Part shown: one piece after another, positions 9,015 through 17,434 of the stretch
Numbering within the stretch: position 1 is the stretch's first letter
Layout of the letters: each line of letters opens with the position of its first letter
Source: Thiomicrorhabdus sp041583835
GTDB lineage: Bacteria; Pseudomonadota; Gammaproteobacteria; Thiomicrospirales; Thiomicrospiraceae
Assembly: GCF_041583835.1 (NCBI RefSeq)
Contig: NZ_JBFHFC010000005.1
Span: forward strand, 1-64,000
DNA length: 64,000 bases
Direction: 5' to 3'
Notes under the pieces: generated by a model
Seen by the model: only the letters and a program-made list of their open reading frames with translations
What the model was told of the DNA's origin: nothing
Databases searched by the model: none
Translations under genes and position numbers: made by a program

Positions 9015-9089
9015 GTACGGCAACTAACAGCATTACTTTAATTTTTTAGAGGCATTTTTTGCCATATAACACACTGTAGGGAATTTGCC

Positions 9090-9521
9090 ATGACAACAAA
9101 CAATCCAATTTCAAAAGCACAAGCACCTCTTTTAAAAGAGTATCAACGCAGTCAGGAAACGGAACAGCACTTAGCTGAAAACCCGCGTAAAACCGTTTTA
9201 TTATTGCTTCAAGGCGCGGTAGACAAAGGAAATCTGGCTAAGGTCTGTCACCAAAGTAACGCTTTGGTTGAAAAGGGCTTTCATCTAGGCCGTATGACTA
9301 CCATTTTGGACGCTCTGCGTGACCGTCTACAGTTCAGTCAAGACACGCCTTTGGCTTTCGATCTGGAAGAACTTTACCGTTATGCCGACCAATGCATTCA
9401 AGAGTCGGTATTTGAAAAAGAAACGTTCTATCTGGATAGCGCCGTTGAGATCCTGACCGAACTACGCGACGCTTGGTTGGAAATGATGCAGCAAACCGGA
9501 CAGCTATCGGAAAACGATTAA
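9090..9521 (+). CDS. FliS-like flagellar export chaperone
   Basis: 143 residues, all helical in appearance. The order of features matches FliS: an N-terminal segment with YQRSQ, then NPRKTVLLLLQGAVDKG (compare the FliS pattern SP-LV-MLYDGAL), a helix LVEKGFHLGRMTTILDALRDRL, LEELYRYADQCI, and the C-terminal VEILTELRDAWLEM, which is close to the usual FliS ending. FliS binds flagellin in the cytoplasm and holds it for export. No other flagellar gene is nearby, so this is either a displaced fliS or a paralogue with another client. A sigma-54 promoter fits flagellar control in gammaproteobacteria. Confidence 0.7.
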   Translation: MTTNNPISKAQAPLLKEYQRSQETEQHLAENPRKTVLLLLQGAVDKGNLAKVCHQSNALVEKGFHLGRMTTILDALRDRLQFSQDTPLAFDLEELYRYADQCIQESVFEKETFYLDSAVEILTELRDAWLEMMQQTGQLSEND

Positions 9522-9558
9522 TTTCATCGGCCTTAAAAAATCGACTTGATCGATCTTC

Positions 9559-9593
9559 AAGCCGGAATGAGCAGTGCTTATTCCGGCTTTTTT
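9559..9593 (+). terminator. Rho-independent terminator after FliS-like gene
   Basis: The 10-bp stem AAGCCGGAAT/ATTCCGGCTT is followed by a T run ending at 9593. Confidence 0.88.
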
Positions 9594-9654
9594 ATTCTCA
9601 AAAAGCAATGTTTTTCAAACACTTAACAACACCATTAACAAAGTGTGAATTTTA

Positions 9655-9681
9655 TTAGCACTCTCTTGCAATGAGTGCTAA
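9655..9681 (+). promoter_or_regulatory. CIRCE operator (HrcA site) upstream of rpoH
   Basis: The arms TTAGCACTC (9655-9663) and GAGTGCTAA (9673-9681) are separated by nine bases: a perfect CIRCE inverted repeat. It covers the -35 region of the predicted rpoH promoter, so HrcA repression of rpoH is expected. Confidence 0.92.
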
Positions 9682-9695
9682 TAATCTGCTAGTAT
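9666..9695 (+). promoter_or_regulatory. Predicted rpoH promoter
   Basis: TTGCAA at 9666-9671 and TAGTAT at 9690-9695 are 18 bases apart. The -35 lies inside the CIRCE element. A strong AGGAGG ribosome site precedes the ATG at 9732. Confidence 0.55.
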
Positions 9696-9731
9696 TAGGC
9701 TATTCAATTAAGTTTAGGAGGGAGACCGAGT

Positions 9732-10628
9732 ATGAAATCTCTTGTAAAACACCCAAAAACTAAACAACCTACCACGCACGCCGGGCTACCTGCCACGCGT
9801 GTATTGGCGCACGAATTAACGCCGGGACAAAACCTGGATACTTATCTACGTACGGTTCAAAGCATTGAACAGCTAACGGCCGAACAGGAAAAAGCGCTTG
9901 CCGAAAAACTTTACTACGATAAAGACTTATCGGCGGCTCGTCAGCTGATCTTATCTTCTTTACGTTACGTAGTACCGGTAGCACGTTCGTACAACGGATA
10001 CGGCCTGCCGTTAGGCGACATTATTCAGGAAGGTAACATCGGCTTGATGAAAGCGGTCAAACGCTTTAATCCAGAAGAGAACGTACGTCTTATGACGTTT
10101 GCGGTCCACTGGATTCGTGCCGAAATTAACGAATACGTAATCAAAAACTGGCGTATCGTTAAAACCGCAACCACTAAAGCGCAGCGCAAACTGTTCTTTA
10201 AGTTGCGTAGTACCAAACAAAACCTGGAATGGTTCAGCGATAAAGACGCCGATACGGTTGCCGAAGAATTGGGTGTAACCCGTAAAGACGTTTTGGAAAT
10301 GGAAAGCCGTTTATACGGTAAAGATTTGTCGGTTGATCAAACTGCGGAAGAGGACGAAAACACCACATTCCCAATTTTGATTAGCCACGACGCCGATCCG
10401 GAGATGGCTTTAGTTCAAGAAAACCAAGCCGAGTATGAACTGTCCAGAATGCAGGCGGCACTTGCGACCCTGGACGAACGCAGTCGTGCCATCGTCCAAA
10501 AACGTTGGTTATCGGACGACAAAGTCGGTTTGAAAGAACTTTCCGAAGAGTTTGGTGTTTCCATGGAGCGAATTCGCCAAGTGGAAAAGCAAGCACTAAA
10601 CAAACTTAAAAACCAACTGATTGCTTAA
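9732..10628 (+). CDS. rpoH: Heat-shock sigma factor RpoH (sigma-32)
   Basis: 298 residues, a normal length. Region 1.2-2.1 begins near residue 34 (NLDTYLRTVQSIEQLTAEQE), region 2.3-2.4 near 100-140 (EENVRLMTFAVHWIRAEI), the RpoH box QRKLFFKLR near 151-159 identifies it as sigma-32 rather than a primary sigma, and the 4.2 helix-turn-helix is VGLKELSEEFGVSMERIRQVEKQAL near the C-terminus. It directs polymerase to chaperone and protease promoters. Upstream is a CIRCE operator, so its expression is probably also under the HrcA repressor. It is monocistronic, with a strong terminator. Confidence 0.97.
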   Translation: MKSLVKHPKTKQPTTHAGLPATRVLAHELTPGQNLDTYLRTVQSIEQLTAEQEKALAEKLYYDKDLSAARQLILSSLRYVVPVARSYNGYGLPLGDIIQEGNIGLMKAVKRFNPEENVRLMTFAVHWIRAEINEYVIKNWRIVKTATTKAQRKLFFKLRSTKQNLEWFSDKDADTVAEELGVTRKDVLEMESRLYGKDLSVDQTAEEDENTTFPILISHDADPEMALVQENQAEYELSRMQAALATLDERSRAIVQKRWLSDDKVGLKELSEEFGVSMERIRQVEKQALNKLKNQLIA

Positions 10629-10636
10629 TTAACCTT

Positions 10637-10667
10637 AAGGCCTGTTTTCTAACAGGCCTTTTATTTT
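10637..10667 (+). terminator. Rho-independent terminator after rpoH
   Basis: AAGGCCTGTT/AACAGGCCTT is a perfect 10-bp stem followed by a T-rich tail, just before the next ATG. Confidence 0.88.
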
Positions 10668-10678
10668 GCCTTCTACAC

Positions 10679-11398
10679 ATGCCCTATCCGCCTAAAGAAA
10701 TCCCCGAAAATCCGGAAATTGCTCCGGAACTGCAATTCTCGATACGAAAAATATTTATCATCGCGATGATCATGGCGTCTATGGCCGGTTACATCAACAG
10801 TGCCATGCTGATTGAATTCGGGATTCCCGTTAGCCAGATGACCGGCGTTGCCTCGCGCTTAAGCGATGCCATCGTCCATCTTGAACTCAACGATTTCATA
10901 AACAGCTTCACGATTCTAATCGGTTTTTTATGCGGAGCCTTTCTCTCCGGATTGTTAATCGGAAGAGCGCAATTTAAAACCACGGCAAATTACGGTCACG
11001 CCTTACTATTAAACTGTGCCATCTTGGCGACGGCGACTCTGTTCAGCTTCATCCAATCGGAGATATCCCTGTTCCTCAGTGCGATAGCCTGCGGTTTACA
11101 GAATGCACTGGTGGCCAGTTATCGCGGCTTGCAACTCAGAACCACCCACATGACGGGAACGGTGACCGATATCGGCGTACACCTGGCGAATAAGGTCAAA
11201 AACAAACAGCCTTGGCCGTGGCAGGCGAACTTGCTACTGGTACTGTTATTCAGCTTTTTAATTGGTGGGGTATTGGGAATTTTCGCCTATTGGAAATTCC
11301 CTAACTGGTCGTTGATCGTGCCGAGCTTGATTACCGGTTGCTTAGGATTAATTTATCTCAAGATTTACTTTCATAAAGCAAATCAAGCCACAAATTGA
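10679..11398 (+). CDS. YoaK/DUF1275-family integral membrane protein
   Basis: 239 residues with about six membrane segments (for example FIIAMIMASMAGYINSAMLI, ILIGFLCGAFLSGLLIG and LLLVLLFSFLIGGVLGIF). The family signature is clear: an early MAGYI...SQMTG segment and the central CGLQNALVASYRG...RTTHMTGTVTDIG. The molecular function of the family is not established. The ATG is only about 11 bases after the rpoH terminator and has no convincing ribosome site, so the true transcript start or translation start is uncertain. Confidence 0.85.
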   Translation: MPYPPKEIPENPEIAPELQFSIRKIFIIAMIMASMAGYINSAMLIEFGIPVSQMTGVASRLSDAIVHLELNDFINSFTILIGFLCGAFLSGLLIGRAQFKTTANYGHALLLNCAILATATLFSFIQSEISLFLSAIACGLQNALVASYRGLQLRTTHMTGTVTDIGVHLANKVKNKQPWPWQANLLLVLLFSFLIGGVLGIFAYWKFPNWSLIVPSLITGCLGLIYLKIYFHKANQATN

Positions 11399-11436
11399 AG
11401 TTCGACACGACTTGGGAAAAGACAAGGATTTAGAAC

Positions 11437-12330
11437 TTATAGCGTCTCGGCACAGAGAATCATCACCATGCAATGCTTCTCTTCACTTGGAATCACCACC
11501 TGATTATCCAGCACATTGCCGCTTTCTACACAGGCAAACTCCAGCCAACCTTGTTCGGGAATATCGTCAAATCCCTTGACGATTTCCGGCCCCGGATTCC
11601 ATACCACACTGGAATCCGAATTCCGTTTCTCGATCACGATACGACGCTGATTTCCCAGATCCTCAATAACGGCTTCACCTTGATGGTTTAAATAAACCGA
11701 ATCTTTCGGCGGATGAATCACGACCGGTTCCGTCTGAATTTCCGGTGGTGCTTCTTCGTTAAGTTTGTCCAGATGAATGGTGTTTCCCAATCCGGCGACC
11801 GTCAACCCTCTCGGATCGGCTACTTTGAAGTAGGTGTGTAAGGCTTCGGTAATTTCGATGTCATGATCGTTAAGATTGGTTGTCGTGAGCGAAAGAGCCA
11901 ACTTGTCGCCGACTTCGATCTTAAGCTCCAAATGAAAAGCGTGCGGCCAGACCGATCGGGTTTCAGCGGTATCATCGCAAACCAATATCACTTCGGTCAC
12001 ACCGGAAGGCAAATTTGCAACACGGTCAAGATGCCATACCATATTGCGAACAAAGCCATGAGCAGGCAAACCTGCCGACTTTGCCTTCCCGAACCACGGC
12101 CAACAGACGGGAATACCGCCGCGCACCGCTTTCTGACCGTTATATACAGCCGTAGGACTAACCCATAAAAGATCTTGCCCGCCTTGCGGCACATAACTGA
12201 GTACGCAAGCGCCGTGGGTCGTAATGGTCGCTTTGGCGTATTCGTTCTCCACGTCGATCATCATCAAATGATCGCGCATCGAAAAAGTCACACCTTGGAC
12301 ATTGAATTGACTGACGAAACGCTCCGGCAT
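11437..12330 (-). CDS. D-hexose-6-phosphate mutarotase (YeaD-type aldose 1-epimerase fold)
   Basis: 297 residues from the ATG at 12330, which has AAGGAG at good spacing; an in-frame start 51 bases upstream lacks such a site. The family interconverts alpha and beta anomers of hexose 6-phosphates. Visible marks are ATITTHGACVLSYVPQGGQDLLWVS, the loop RGGIPVCWPWFG, PAHGFVRNMVW with its active-site His, and EALHTYFKV with the second His; VVWNPG and EQGWLEFACVE close the fold. It is downstream of aroK-aroB on the same strand with a 59-bp gap, so possible cotranscription has no obvious metabolic meaning. Confidence 0.88.
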   Translation of the reverse strand: MPERFVSQFNVQGVTFSMRDHLMMIDVENEYAKATITTHGACVLSYVPQGGQDLLWVSPTAVYNGQKAVRGGIPVCWPWFGKAKSAGLPAHGFVRNMVWHLDRVANLPSGVTEVILVCDDTAETRSVWPHAFHLELKIEVGDKLALSLTTTNLNDHDIEITEALHTYFKVADPRGLTVAGLGNTIHLDKLNEEAPPEIQTEPVVIHPPKDSVYLNHQGEAVIEDLGNQRRIVIEKRNSDSSVVWNPGPEIVKGFDDIPEQGWLEFACVESGNVLDNQVVIPSEEKHCMVMILCAETL

Positions 12331-12389
12331 AACGGACTCCTTAATCAAAAGGTCACTAAAAAAATTTCCGCCCGACCACAACGCCTAGA

Positions 12390-13475
12390 TTAACAACGCC
12401 ATTCCGTCAGGGTTTTTTGCAATAATTCCGCAGGATAATCGCCGGTAACGTAAGCTTCACCAATGGTTTTAAGCAAGACCAAACGAATCGTACCCGCTTG
12501 CACTTTCTTATCGCCCGCCATCAAATCCATATATTTCTGATTTGGCATTTCTTCCACCGAAGGCGGACAAACCGGCAATTTAGCACGCTCGAAAATCGCT
12601 TGAATACGTTCGAAATCCGCTTGATCGATGTTGCCCATCAATTTTGACATGTACGCCGCCTGCATGGTTCCGACACTGACGCCTTCGCCGTGCAACCAAG
12701 CACCGTAACCCATACCGGCTTCGATCGCGTGACCGAAGGTGTGTCCCAAGTTGAACAGCGCACGCATATCGGCCTCTTTCTCGTCCTTGGCGACAATGTC
12801 GGCTTTATTCTGGCAAGAACGTTGAATCGCTTCCGCCAAAGCCACCGGCTCACGAGCCAACAAGGCTTCCAAGTTCGCTTCCAGCCATTCGAAAAACGGA
12901 TAATCCCCGATCAAACCGTATTTGATTACTTCCGCCAATCCGGCTGACAACTCGCGATCTTCCAACGTATTCAAAGTCTTAGTGTCGATGATGACGCACT
13001 GCGGCTGGTGAAACGCTCCGATCATGTTCTTACCTAACGGATGGTTAACACCGGTCTTACCGCCCACAGAAGAATCTACCTGCGATAACAATGTCGTCGG
13101 CACCTGAATGAAATTCACGCCGCGCTGGAACGCCGCCGCTGCGAATCCGGTCATGTCACCGATTACACCGCCGCCCAAGGCGACCAACGTGCAACGGCGG
13201 TCGAAACGCTTGCCGATCAGAGCGTCAAACACCTGATTCAACACTTCTAAATTTTTATACTGCTCGCCGTCGGGTAGAATGACCGACTCCACTTCAAAGT
13301 CGGCAAACGCTTTTTTGCACTGTTCCAAGTACAAAGGAGCCACGGTTGTATTAGTGACAATCAACACCTGCGTGCCTTTTACATAAGGCTTCGCCAGCTC
13401 GGCATTGCCCAACAAATCTTCACCAATAAAAATCGGATAACTTCTATCCCCTAATTCAACCGTTAACGTTTTCAC
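12390..13475 (-). CDS. aroB: 3-dehydroquinate synthase
   Basis: 361 residues. It converts DAHP to 3-dehydroquinate, step 2 of the shikimate pathway, using NAD and a divalent metal. The sequence shows the nucleotide-binding region ALGGGVIGDMTGFAA, QVPTTLLSQVDSSVGGKTGVNH, the metal-ligand Glu in AEVIKYG, and the metal His residues in FNLGHTFGHAIE and LHGEGVSVG. The start is GTG at 13475 with an AGAG-type ribosome site. aroK lies 43 bp upstream on the same strand, the common gammaproteobacterial aroK-aroB pair. Confidence 0.97.
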   Translation of the reverse strand: MKTLTVELGDRSYPIFIGEDLLGNAELAKPYVKGTQVLIVTNTTVAPLYLEQCKKAFADFEVESVILPDGEQYKNLEVLNQVFDALIGKRFDRRCTLVALGGGVIGDMTGFAAAAFQRGVNFIQVPTTLLSQVDSSVGGKTGVNHPLGKNMIGAFHQPQCVIIDTKTLNTLEDRELSAGLAEVIKYGLIGDYPFFEWLEANLEALLAREPVALAEAIQRSCQNKADIVAKDEKEADMRALFNLGHTFGHAIEAGMGYGAWLHGEGVSVGTMQAAYMSKLMGNIDQADFERIQAIFERAKLPVCPPSVEEMPNQKYMDLMAGDKKVQAGTIRLVLLKTIGEAYVTGDYPAELLQKTLTEWRC

Positions 13476-13518
13476 TCGCCACTCTCTTAATGTTTCTAAT
13501 TTTGTTCAACTGTGTTTT

Positions 13519-14043
13519 TTATACAATCTGATCGGCCTGCAACTGATCGGCAATCAACTTCACGACCCGATGCACCGGCACTTGCTGGGTTTCAATCACC
13601 AGATCCGCCATTTCCAAATACCAAGGTTCGCGTTTTACCATCAAATCCTTAAGTACCTTTTGCGGATTGGCCTGCTGCAGCAACGGACGGTTGCGGTCGT
13701 GTTTGGTTCTTTGAATCAAAGCTTCCACCGGTGACTTCAAATAAACTACGAACCCACGGGTACGCAAATGTTTGCGGTTTTCCTCGCGCTCGACCACGCC
13801 TCCGCCGGTTGCCAGGATAATTCGTGGGCGCTGCGATAACTCGTCGATTACGCTCTCTTCACGATCGCGAAAACCGGATTCGCCCTCGATATCGAAAATC
13901 ATCGGAATCGTCGCCCCGGTACGCGCTTCGATTTCATGATCGCTGTCGATAAACTCGTACTGCAAACGCTCGGCCAATGCACGCCCTACGGTTGATTTCC
14001 CCGCACCCATCGGACCTATTAAAAATATACTTTCTTTATGCAT
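13519..14043 (-). CDS. aroK: Shikimate kinase
   Basis: 174 residues, full length. It phosphorylates shikimate at the 3-hydroxyl using ATP. The Walker A is GPMGAGKST (residues 10-18), followed by the shikimate-binding Asp in FIDSDHEIE, FRDREE and the GGG of ATGGGVV; the lid has HDRNRPLL. First gene of the aroK-aroB-mutarotase group. The ribosome site before the ATG is weak. Confidence 0.97.
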   Translation of the reverse strand: MHKESIFLIGPMGAGKSTVGRALAERLQYEFIDSDHEIEARTGATIPMIFDIEGESGFRDREESVIDELSQRPRIILATGGGVVEREENRKHLRTRGFVVYLKSPVEALIQRTKHDRNRPLLQQANPQKVLKDLMVKREPWYLEMADLVIETQQVPVHRVVKLIADQLQADQIV

Positions 14044-14355
14044 ACAGGCATTGTAATGGATTTACGGTTTTGCCTCCATTTAAGATTTTTAAAAATTCTC
14101 AAAAAAATCCTAAGGCTACGTCCTTAAATTCAAGCATTTAAGCAAAACAACGCATCGACGATTTATAAACGAGCCCGATGATTAATCGGCCATCTCGCTA
14201 CAACAAAAAACACACTCTTTCTATAAACTGAATTGAGTTTTCAAATGTATGCTTCGCTTAGATTCCAACTACTCGAATTTCTCTGTTAAAATAGCGCATT
14301 ACTAAAAATAGCTATAACCTCATAATAAAAGATATTTCTGGATTGGAGACAGGCA
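14044..14355. other. Divergent intergenic region between aroK and gmk
   Basis: No gene is seen in these 312 bases. It must hold promoters for both aroK (leftward) and gmk (rightward). A TAAAAT at 14287-14292 is a plausible -10 for gmk, without a good -35. A short 5-bp hairpin (CCGAT/ATCGG, 14175-14189) is the only other structure noticed. Confidence 0.4.
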
Positions 14356-14973
14356 ATGAGCGGTTCACTTTATATTATTTCTGCCCCTTCCGGCGCGGGT
14401 AAAACGTCGCTGGTCAGCAAATTAATTGAATTGGACAGCCACATCAAAGTTTCAGTCTCGTCTACCACCCGCCCGATGAGACCGGGCGAAGAAAACGGCG
14501 TCAATTATCATTTCTTGAGCATTGAGCAGTTCCAGGAAAAAATCGACCAAAACGATTTTTTGGAACATGCCAAGGTTTTCGATAATTTTTACGGTACGTC
14601 AAAAAGTACGGTTGAAGCGCAATTGAAAGCCGGAAAAGACGTCATCCTGGAGATTGATTGGCAGGGCGCCCAGCAAGTCCGCAAGCTGATTCCCGAAGCG
14701 ATTTCGATTTTTATTCTTCCTCCTTCACTGGAAGAGCTGCATCGTCGCCTCAATGGTCGAGGCACCGACAGTGAAGAAGTGATCGCCCGCCGCATGCAAG
14801 ACGCCGTCAACGAAATGTCGCACTATGATGAATTCGATTACATCGTCATCAACAACAACTTTGAGATTGCTCTCAAACAACTACACAGTATTTTCAGTGC
14901 AGGCCGCCTCACCAAAAACAAACAAGTGATGCAGCATGCCAATTTGATTGATGCACTTATTTCTTCTAAATAA
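14356..14973 (+). CDS. gmk: Guanylate kinase
   Basis: 205 residues. It phosphorylates GMP to GDP with ATP. The P-loop is SAPSGAGKTSL at residues 8-18, followed by the GMP-binding STTRPMRPGEENGVNYHF, FYGTSKSTV and DVILEIDWQGAQQV; the lid contains RLNGRGTDSEEVIARRM. A GGAGA site precedes the ATG. In many gammaproteobacteria gmk directly precedes rpoZ and spoT; here four lipopolysaccharide genes lie between gmk and rpoZ. Confidence 0.97.
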   Translation: MSGSLYIISAPSGAGKTSLVSKLIELDSHIKVSVSSTTRPMRPGEENGVNYHFLSIEQFQEKIDQNDFLEHAKVFDNFYGTSKSTVEAQLKAGKDVILEIDWQGAQQVRKLIPEAISIFILPPSLEELHRRLNGRGTDSEEVIARRMQDAVNEMSHYDEFDYIVINNNFEIALKQLHSIFSAGRLTKNKQVMQHANLIDALISSK

Positions 14974-15020
14974 TCGGCTATCAACCGCTAACCGAACCAC
15001 AGCGACCAAGGAGTCACGCA

Positions 15021-16208
15021 ATGCCAGGCTTTGAGATTTTTGACGAATCTGAAAAACAACAAATTAATGAAGTGATGGAACAGGGCTTTACCTTCCGTTA
15101 TAACTTTGATGGCATGCGCAACGAGGTTTGGAAGGCGCGCGAACTCGAAGGTTTGATTTGCGACACCCTTAAGGTTAAACATGCCCACTTGGTCTCAAGC
15201 GGGACCGCTGCGCTTTCAACCGCTTTGGCATCGGCCGGTATCGGTGCCGGCGATGAAGTGATCGTTCCGCCGTTCACCTTCGTTGCCAGCGTAGAAGCGA
15301 TCGTTTTAGCCGGAGCGATTCCGGTCTTTGCCGAAATCGACGAAACCCTGACCTTGTCGCCGGAAGGCATCGAAGCGGCTATTACGCCGCGCACTAAGGC
15401 CGTCAACTTTGTGCACATGTGCGGTTCGATGGGGAAAATGGACGAAATCAAGGCGATCTGCGACAAACACGGTTTGATCCTTCTTGAAGATGCCTGCCAA
15501 GCAACCGGTGCGACCTACAAAGGTCAAGCGTTGGGAACTATCGGCCAAGTGGGAACGCTCTCTTTCGATTCGGTTAAAACCATCTCCTGCGGTGAAGGCG
15601 GGGCGGTTTTGACCAACGATGAATTGATTTATGCCCACGCCCATATGTATTCGGATCACGGTCACGACCATATCGGTATGGATCGTGGCGCGGAAGGCCA
15701 CCCGATTATGGGAACCAACTACCGCATTTCGGAAATGAATGCAGCGGTGGGCGTCGCCCAATGGAAAAAACTGGATCGTATCCTGGAAATTCAGCGTCGC
15801 AATAAAAAAGCCTTGAAAGAAGCGTTGTCGCAATACCCGGAAGTCACGTTCCGCGAAATCCCCGACGAAGAGGGAGACAATGCCGGCTTCCTGAGTTTCT
15901 TCCTACCATCGGAAGAACGTACTCAGGAAGTTGTCAGCGCGTTAGCCGCTGAAGGCGTACCGGCCGTATTCTACTGGTATGCGAACAACTGGCATTACTG
16001 GAAAAACTGGACGCACATCCACCAAATGAAAGGGCCGGCTAAATTACCGATCGAATTGGTTGCCGACCGTCCGGATTACACTCAGGTTAAAACACCGAAA
16101 TCCGACGCAATCATGAGCCGTACCTTGTCGATGCTGATTCAATTGGCATGGACGGAAGAAGATATTCAAAAACGCATCGATGCTTTTGCAAACGTATTCA
16201 AAAAATAG
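15021..16208 (+). CDS. kdnA: 8-amino-3,8-dideoxy-manno-octulosonate transaminase (KdnA)
   Basis: 395-residue PLP enzyme of the DegT/DnrJ/EryC1/StrS aminotransferase family. The SSGTAAL motif (59-65) binds the cofactor phosphate, EDACQATGA (156-164) holds the ring-contacting Asp, and the Schiff-base Lys is K186 in SFDSVKTISCGEGG. The neighbour identifies the substrate: next comes an iron-type alcohol dehydrogenase like KdnB, then kdsB and waaA. In Shewanella oneidensis KdnB oxidises C8 of Kdo and KdnA aminates it, giving 8-amino-Kdo for lipopolysaccharide. The assignment therefore rests on family plus context. An AAGGAG site precedes the ATG; the gap to kdnB is 9 bp. Confidence 0.85.
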   Translation: MPGFEIFDESEKQQINEVMEQGFTFRYNFDGMRNEVWKARELEGLICDTLKVKHAHLVSSGTAALSTALASAGIGAGDEVIVPPFTFVASVEAIVLAGAIPVFAEIDETLTLSPEGIEAAITPRTKAVNFVHMCGSMGKMDEIKAICDKHGLILLEDACQATGATYKGQALGTIGQVGTLSFDSVKTISCGEGGAVLTNDELIYAHAHMYSDHGHDHIGMDRGAEGHPIMGTNYRISEMNAAVGVAQWKKLDRILEIQRRNKKALKEALSQYPEVTFREIPDEEGDNAGFLSFFLPSEERTQEVVSALAAEGVPAVFYWYANNWHYWKNWTHIHQMKGPAKLPIELVADRPDYTQVKTPKSDAIMSRTLSMLIQLAWTEEDIQKRIDAFANVFKK

Positions 16209-16217
16209 GTTTATCCA

Positions 16218-17291
16218 ATGAAATTTCGTAACTTTAAAACCGTTCCTAAAATCATCTTCGGACGCGGATCTTTCGAACAATTAGACGACGTTCTAGCCGT
16301 AGAACGCCAACAGGCAGACGACTTTGTCGTATTTGCGGTTGATCACATTCACCGTGACCGCCCTCTGAAAGACCAGATTCCGGCACAACCTCAAGACATG
16401 ATCATCTGGATCGATACGACGGATGAACCGAAAACCAGCTATGTCGACCAATTAACCGAAGAAGTCCAGGCGTTCGCCAACGGCAAAAATCCGGTCAGCG
16501 TTGTCGGTCTGGGCGGCGGTTCGACTTTGGATATGGCCAAAGCGGTCTCCTTGATGCTGACCAACCCGGGCGGCTCGGCTGCCTACCAAGGTTGGGATTT
16601 GATCAAAAATCCGGCGGTTCACCACATCGGTATCCCGACCCTTTCGGGCACCGGAGCCGAAGCCTCTCGCACCACCGTATTAACCGGACCGGACAAGAAA
16701 CTGGGCATGAACTCGGATTACACCGTATTCGACCAGATCATCCTTGATCCGGATCTAATCAAAGGCGTACCGAAAGACCAGTGGTTCTATACCGGTATGG
16801 ATTGTTATATCCACAATATCGAAGCGTTGAACGGTACTTATATCAACGAATTCGCACGTTCTTTCGGTGAAAAGTCACTGGATCTTTGTTACGAAATCTT
16901 CCTGGAAGACCATCCGGATGCAGACGAGAAACTGATGATGGCTTCCTACCTGGGCGGACAAAGTATCGCTTACAGCCAGGTCGGTGCTTGTCATGCTCTA
17001 TCTTACGGATTGTCGTACGTTTTAGGTTACCACCACGGTATCGGTAACTGCATTGCGTTCGACGTGCTGGACGACTTCTACCCTGAAGGGGTCAAAATCT
17101 TCCGCGAGATGATGAAAAAACACAACATCACTCTGCCTAAAGGCATCACCAAAGACATGAGCGAAGCCGACATGGATAAAATGATCAAAGTCGCTTCCGG
17201 TTTGGCGCCTTTGTGGGAAAACGTTTACGGTCCGGACTGGCAGACGCATGTCACACCTGAAATGTTGCGCTCCCTATACGAGAAGATGTAA
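16218..17291 (+). CDS. kdnB: 3-deoxy-manno-octulosonate 8-oxidase (KdnB), iron-type alcohol dehydrogenase
   Basis: 357 residues of the iron-containing alcohol dehydrogenase family. It has the nucleotide motif GLGGGSTLDMAKA (about 94-106), PTLSGTGAEASRTTV, and the metal-ligand region with Asp and His residues in GMDCYIHNIEAL, GACHALSYGL and YHHGIGN. Its length and position directly after the aminotransferase match KdnB of S. oneidensis, which oxidises the C8 hydroxyl of Kdo to an aldehyde for amination. Operon with kdnA (9-bp gap). The next gene, kdsB, is 143 bp downstream, so the cytidylyltransferase may have its own promoter. Confidence 0.85.
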   Translation: MKFRNFKTVPKIIFGRGSFEQLDDVLAVERQQADDFVVFAVDHIHRDRPLKDQIPAQPQDMIIWIDTTDEPKTSYVDQLTEEVQAFANGKNPVSVVGLGGGSTLDMAKAVSLMLTNPGGSAAYQGWDLIKNPAVHHIGIPTLSGTGAEASRTTVLTGPDKKLGMNSDYTVFDQIILDPDLIKGVPKDQWFYTGMDCYIHNIEALNGTYINEFARSFGEKSLDLCYEIFLEDHPDADEKLMMASYLGGQSIAYSQVGACHALSYGLSYVLGYHHGIGNCIAFDVLDDFYPEGVKIFREMMKKHNITLPKGITKDMSEADMDKMIKVASGLAPLWENVYGPDWQTHVTPEMLRSLYEKM

Positions 17292-17434
17292 TTTTCAGAC
17301 GTTGTTTTTTCGGTTTTGGCGGTATTGTTGACTGGGACATAAAGTCGCACTCAACGCCCAGCCAAACCTCAAGAATCAAGCCCTGAAAACTGAATCGTTT
17401 TTACTTACCCAAACTTAAAATCGAAGATTCCAAT

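Larger units (their letters stand above)
8805..9089 (+). other. Control region of the FliS-like gene
   Basis: No gene is seen here. The AT-rich stretch 8881-8940 holds an IHF consensus site, and 8998-9014 a sigma-54 promoter; the remaining ~75 bases are the predicted mRNA leader with a TAGGG ribosome site before the ATG at 9090. Confidence 0.6.

Noticed and set aside
17292..17434. Imperfect inverted repeat between kdnB and kdsB considered as a terminator
   Set aside because: Pairing is broken (GGTTTTGGC with GCCAAACC-type arms) with a long loop and no T run.
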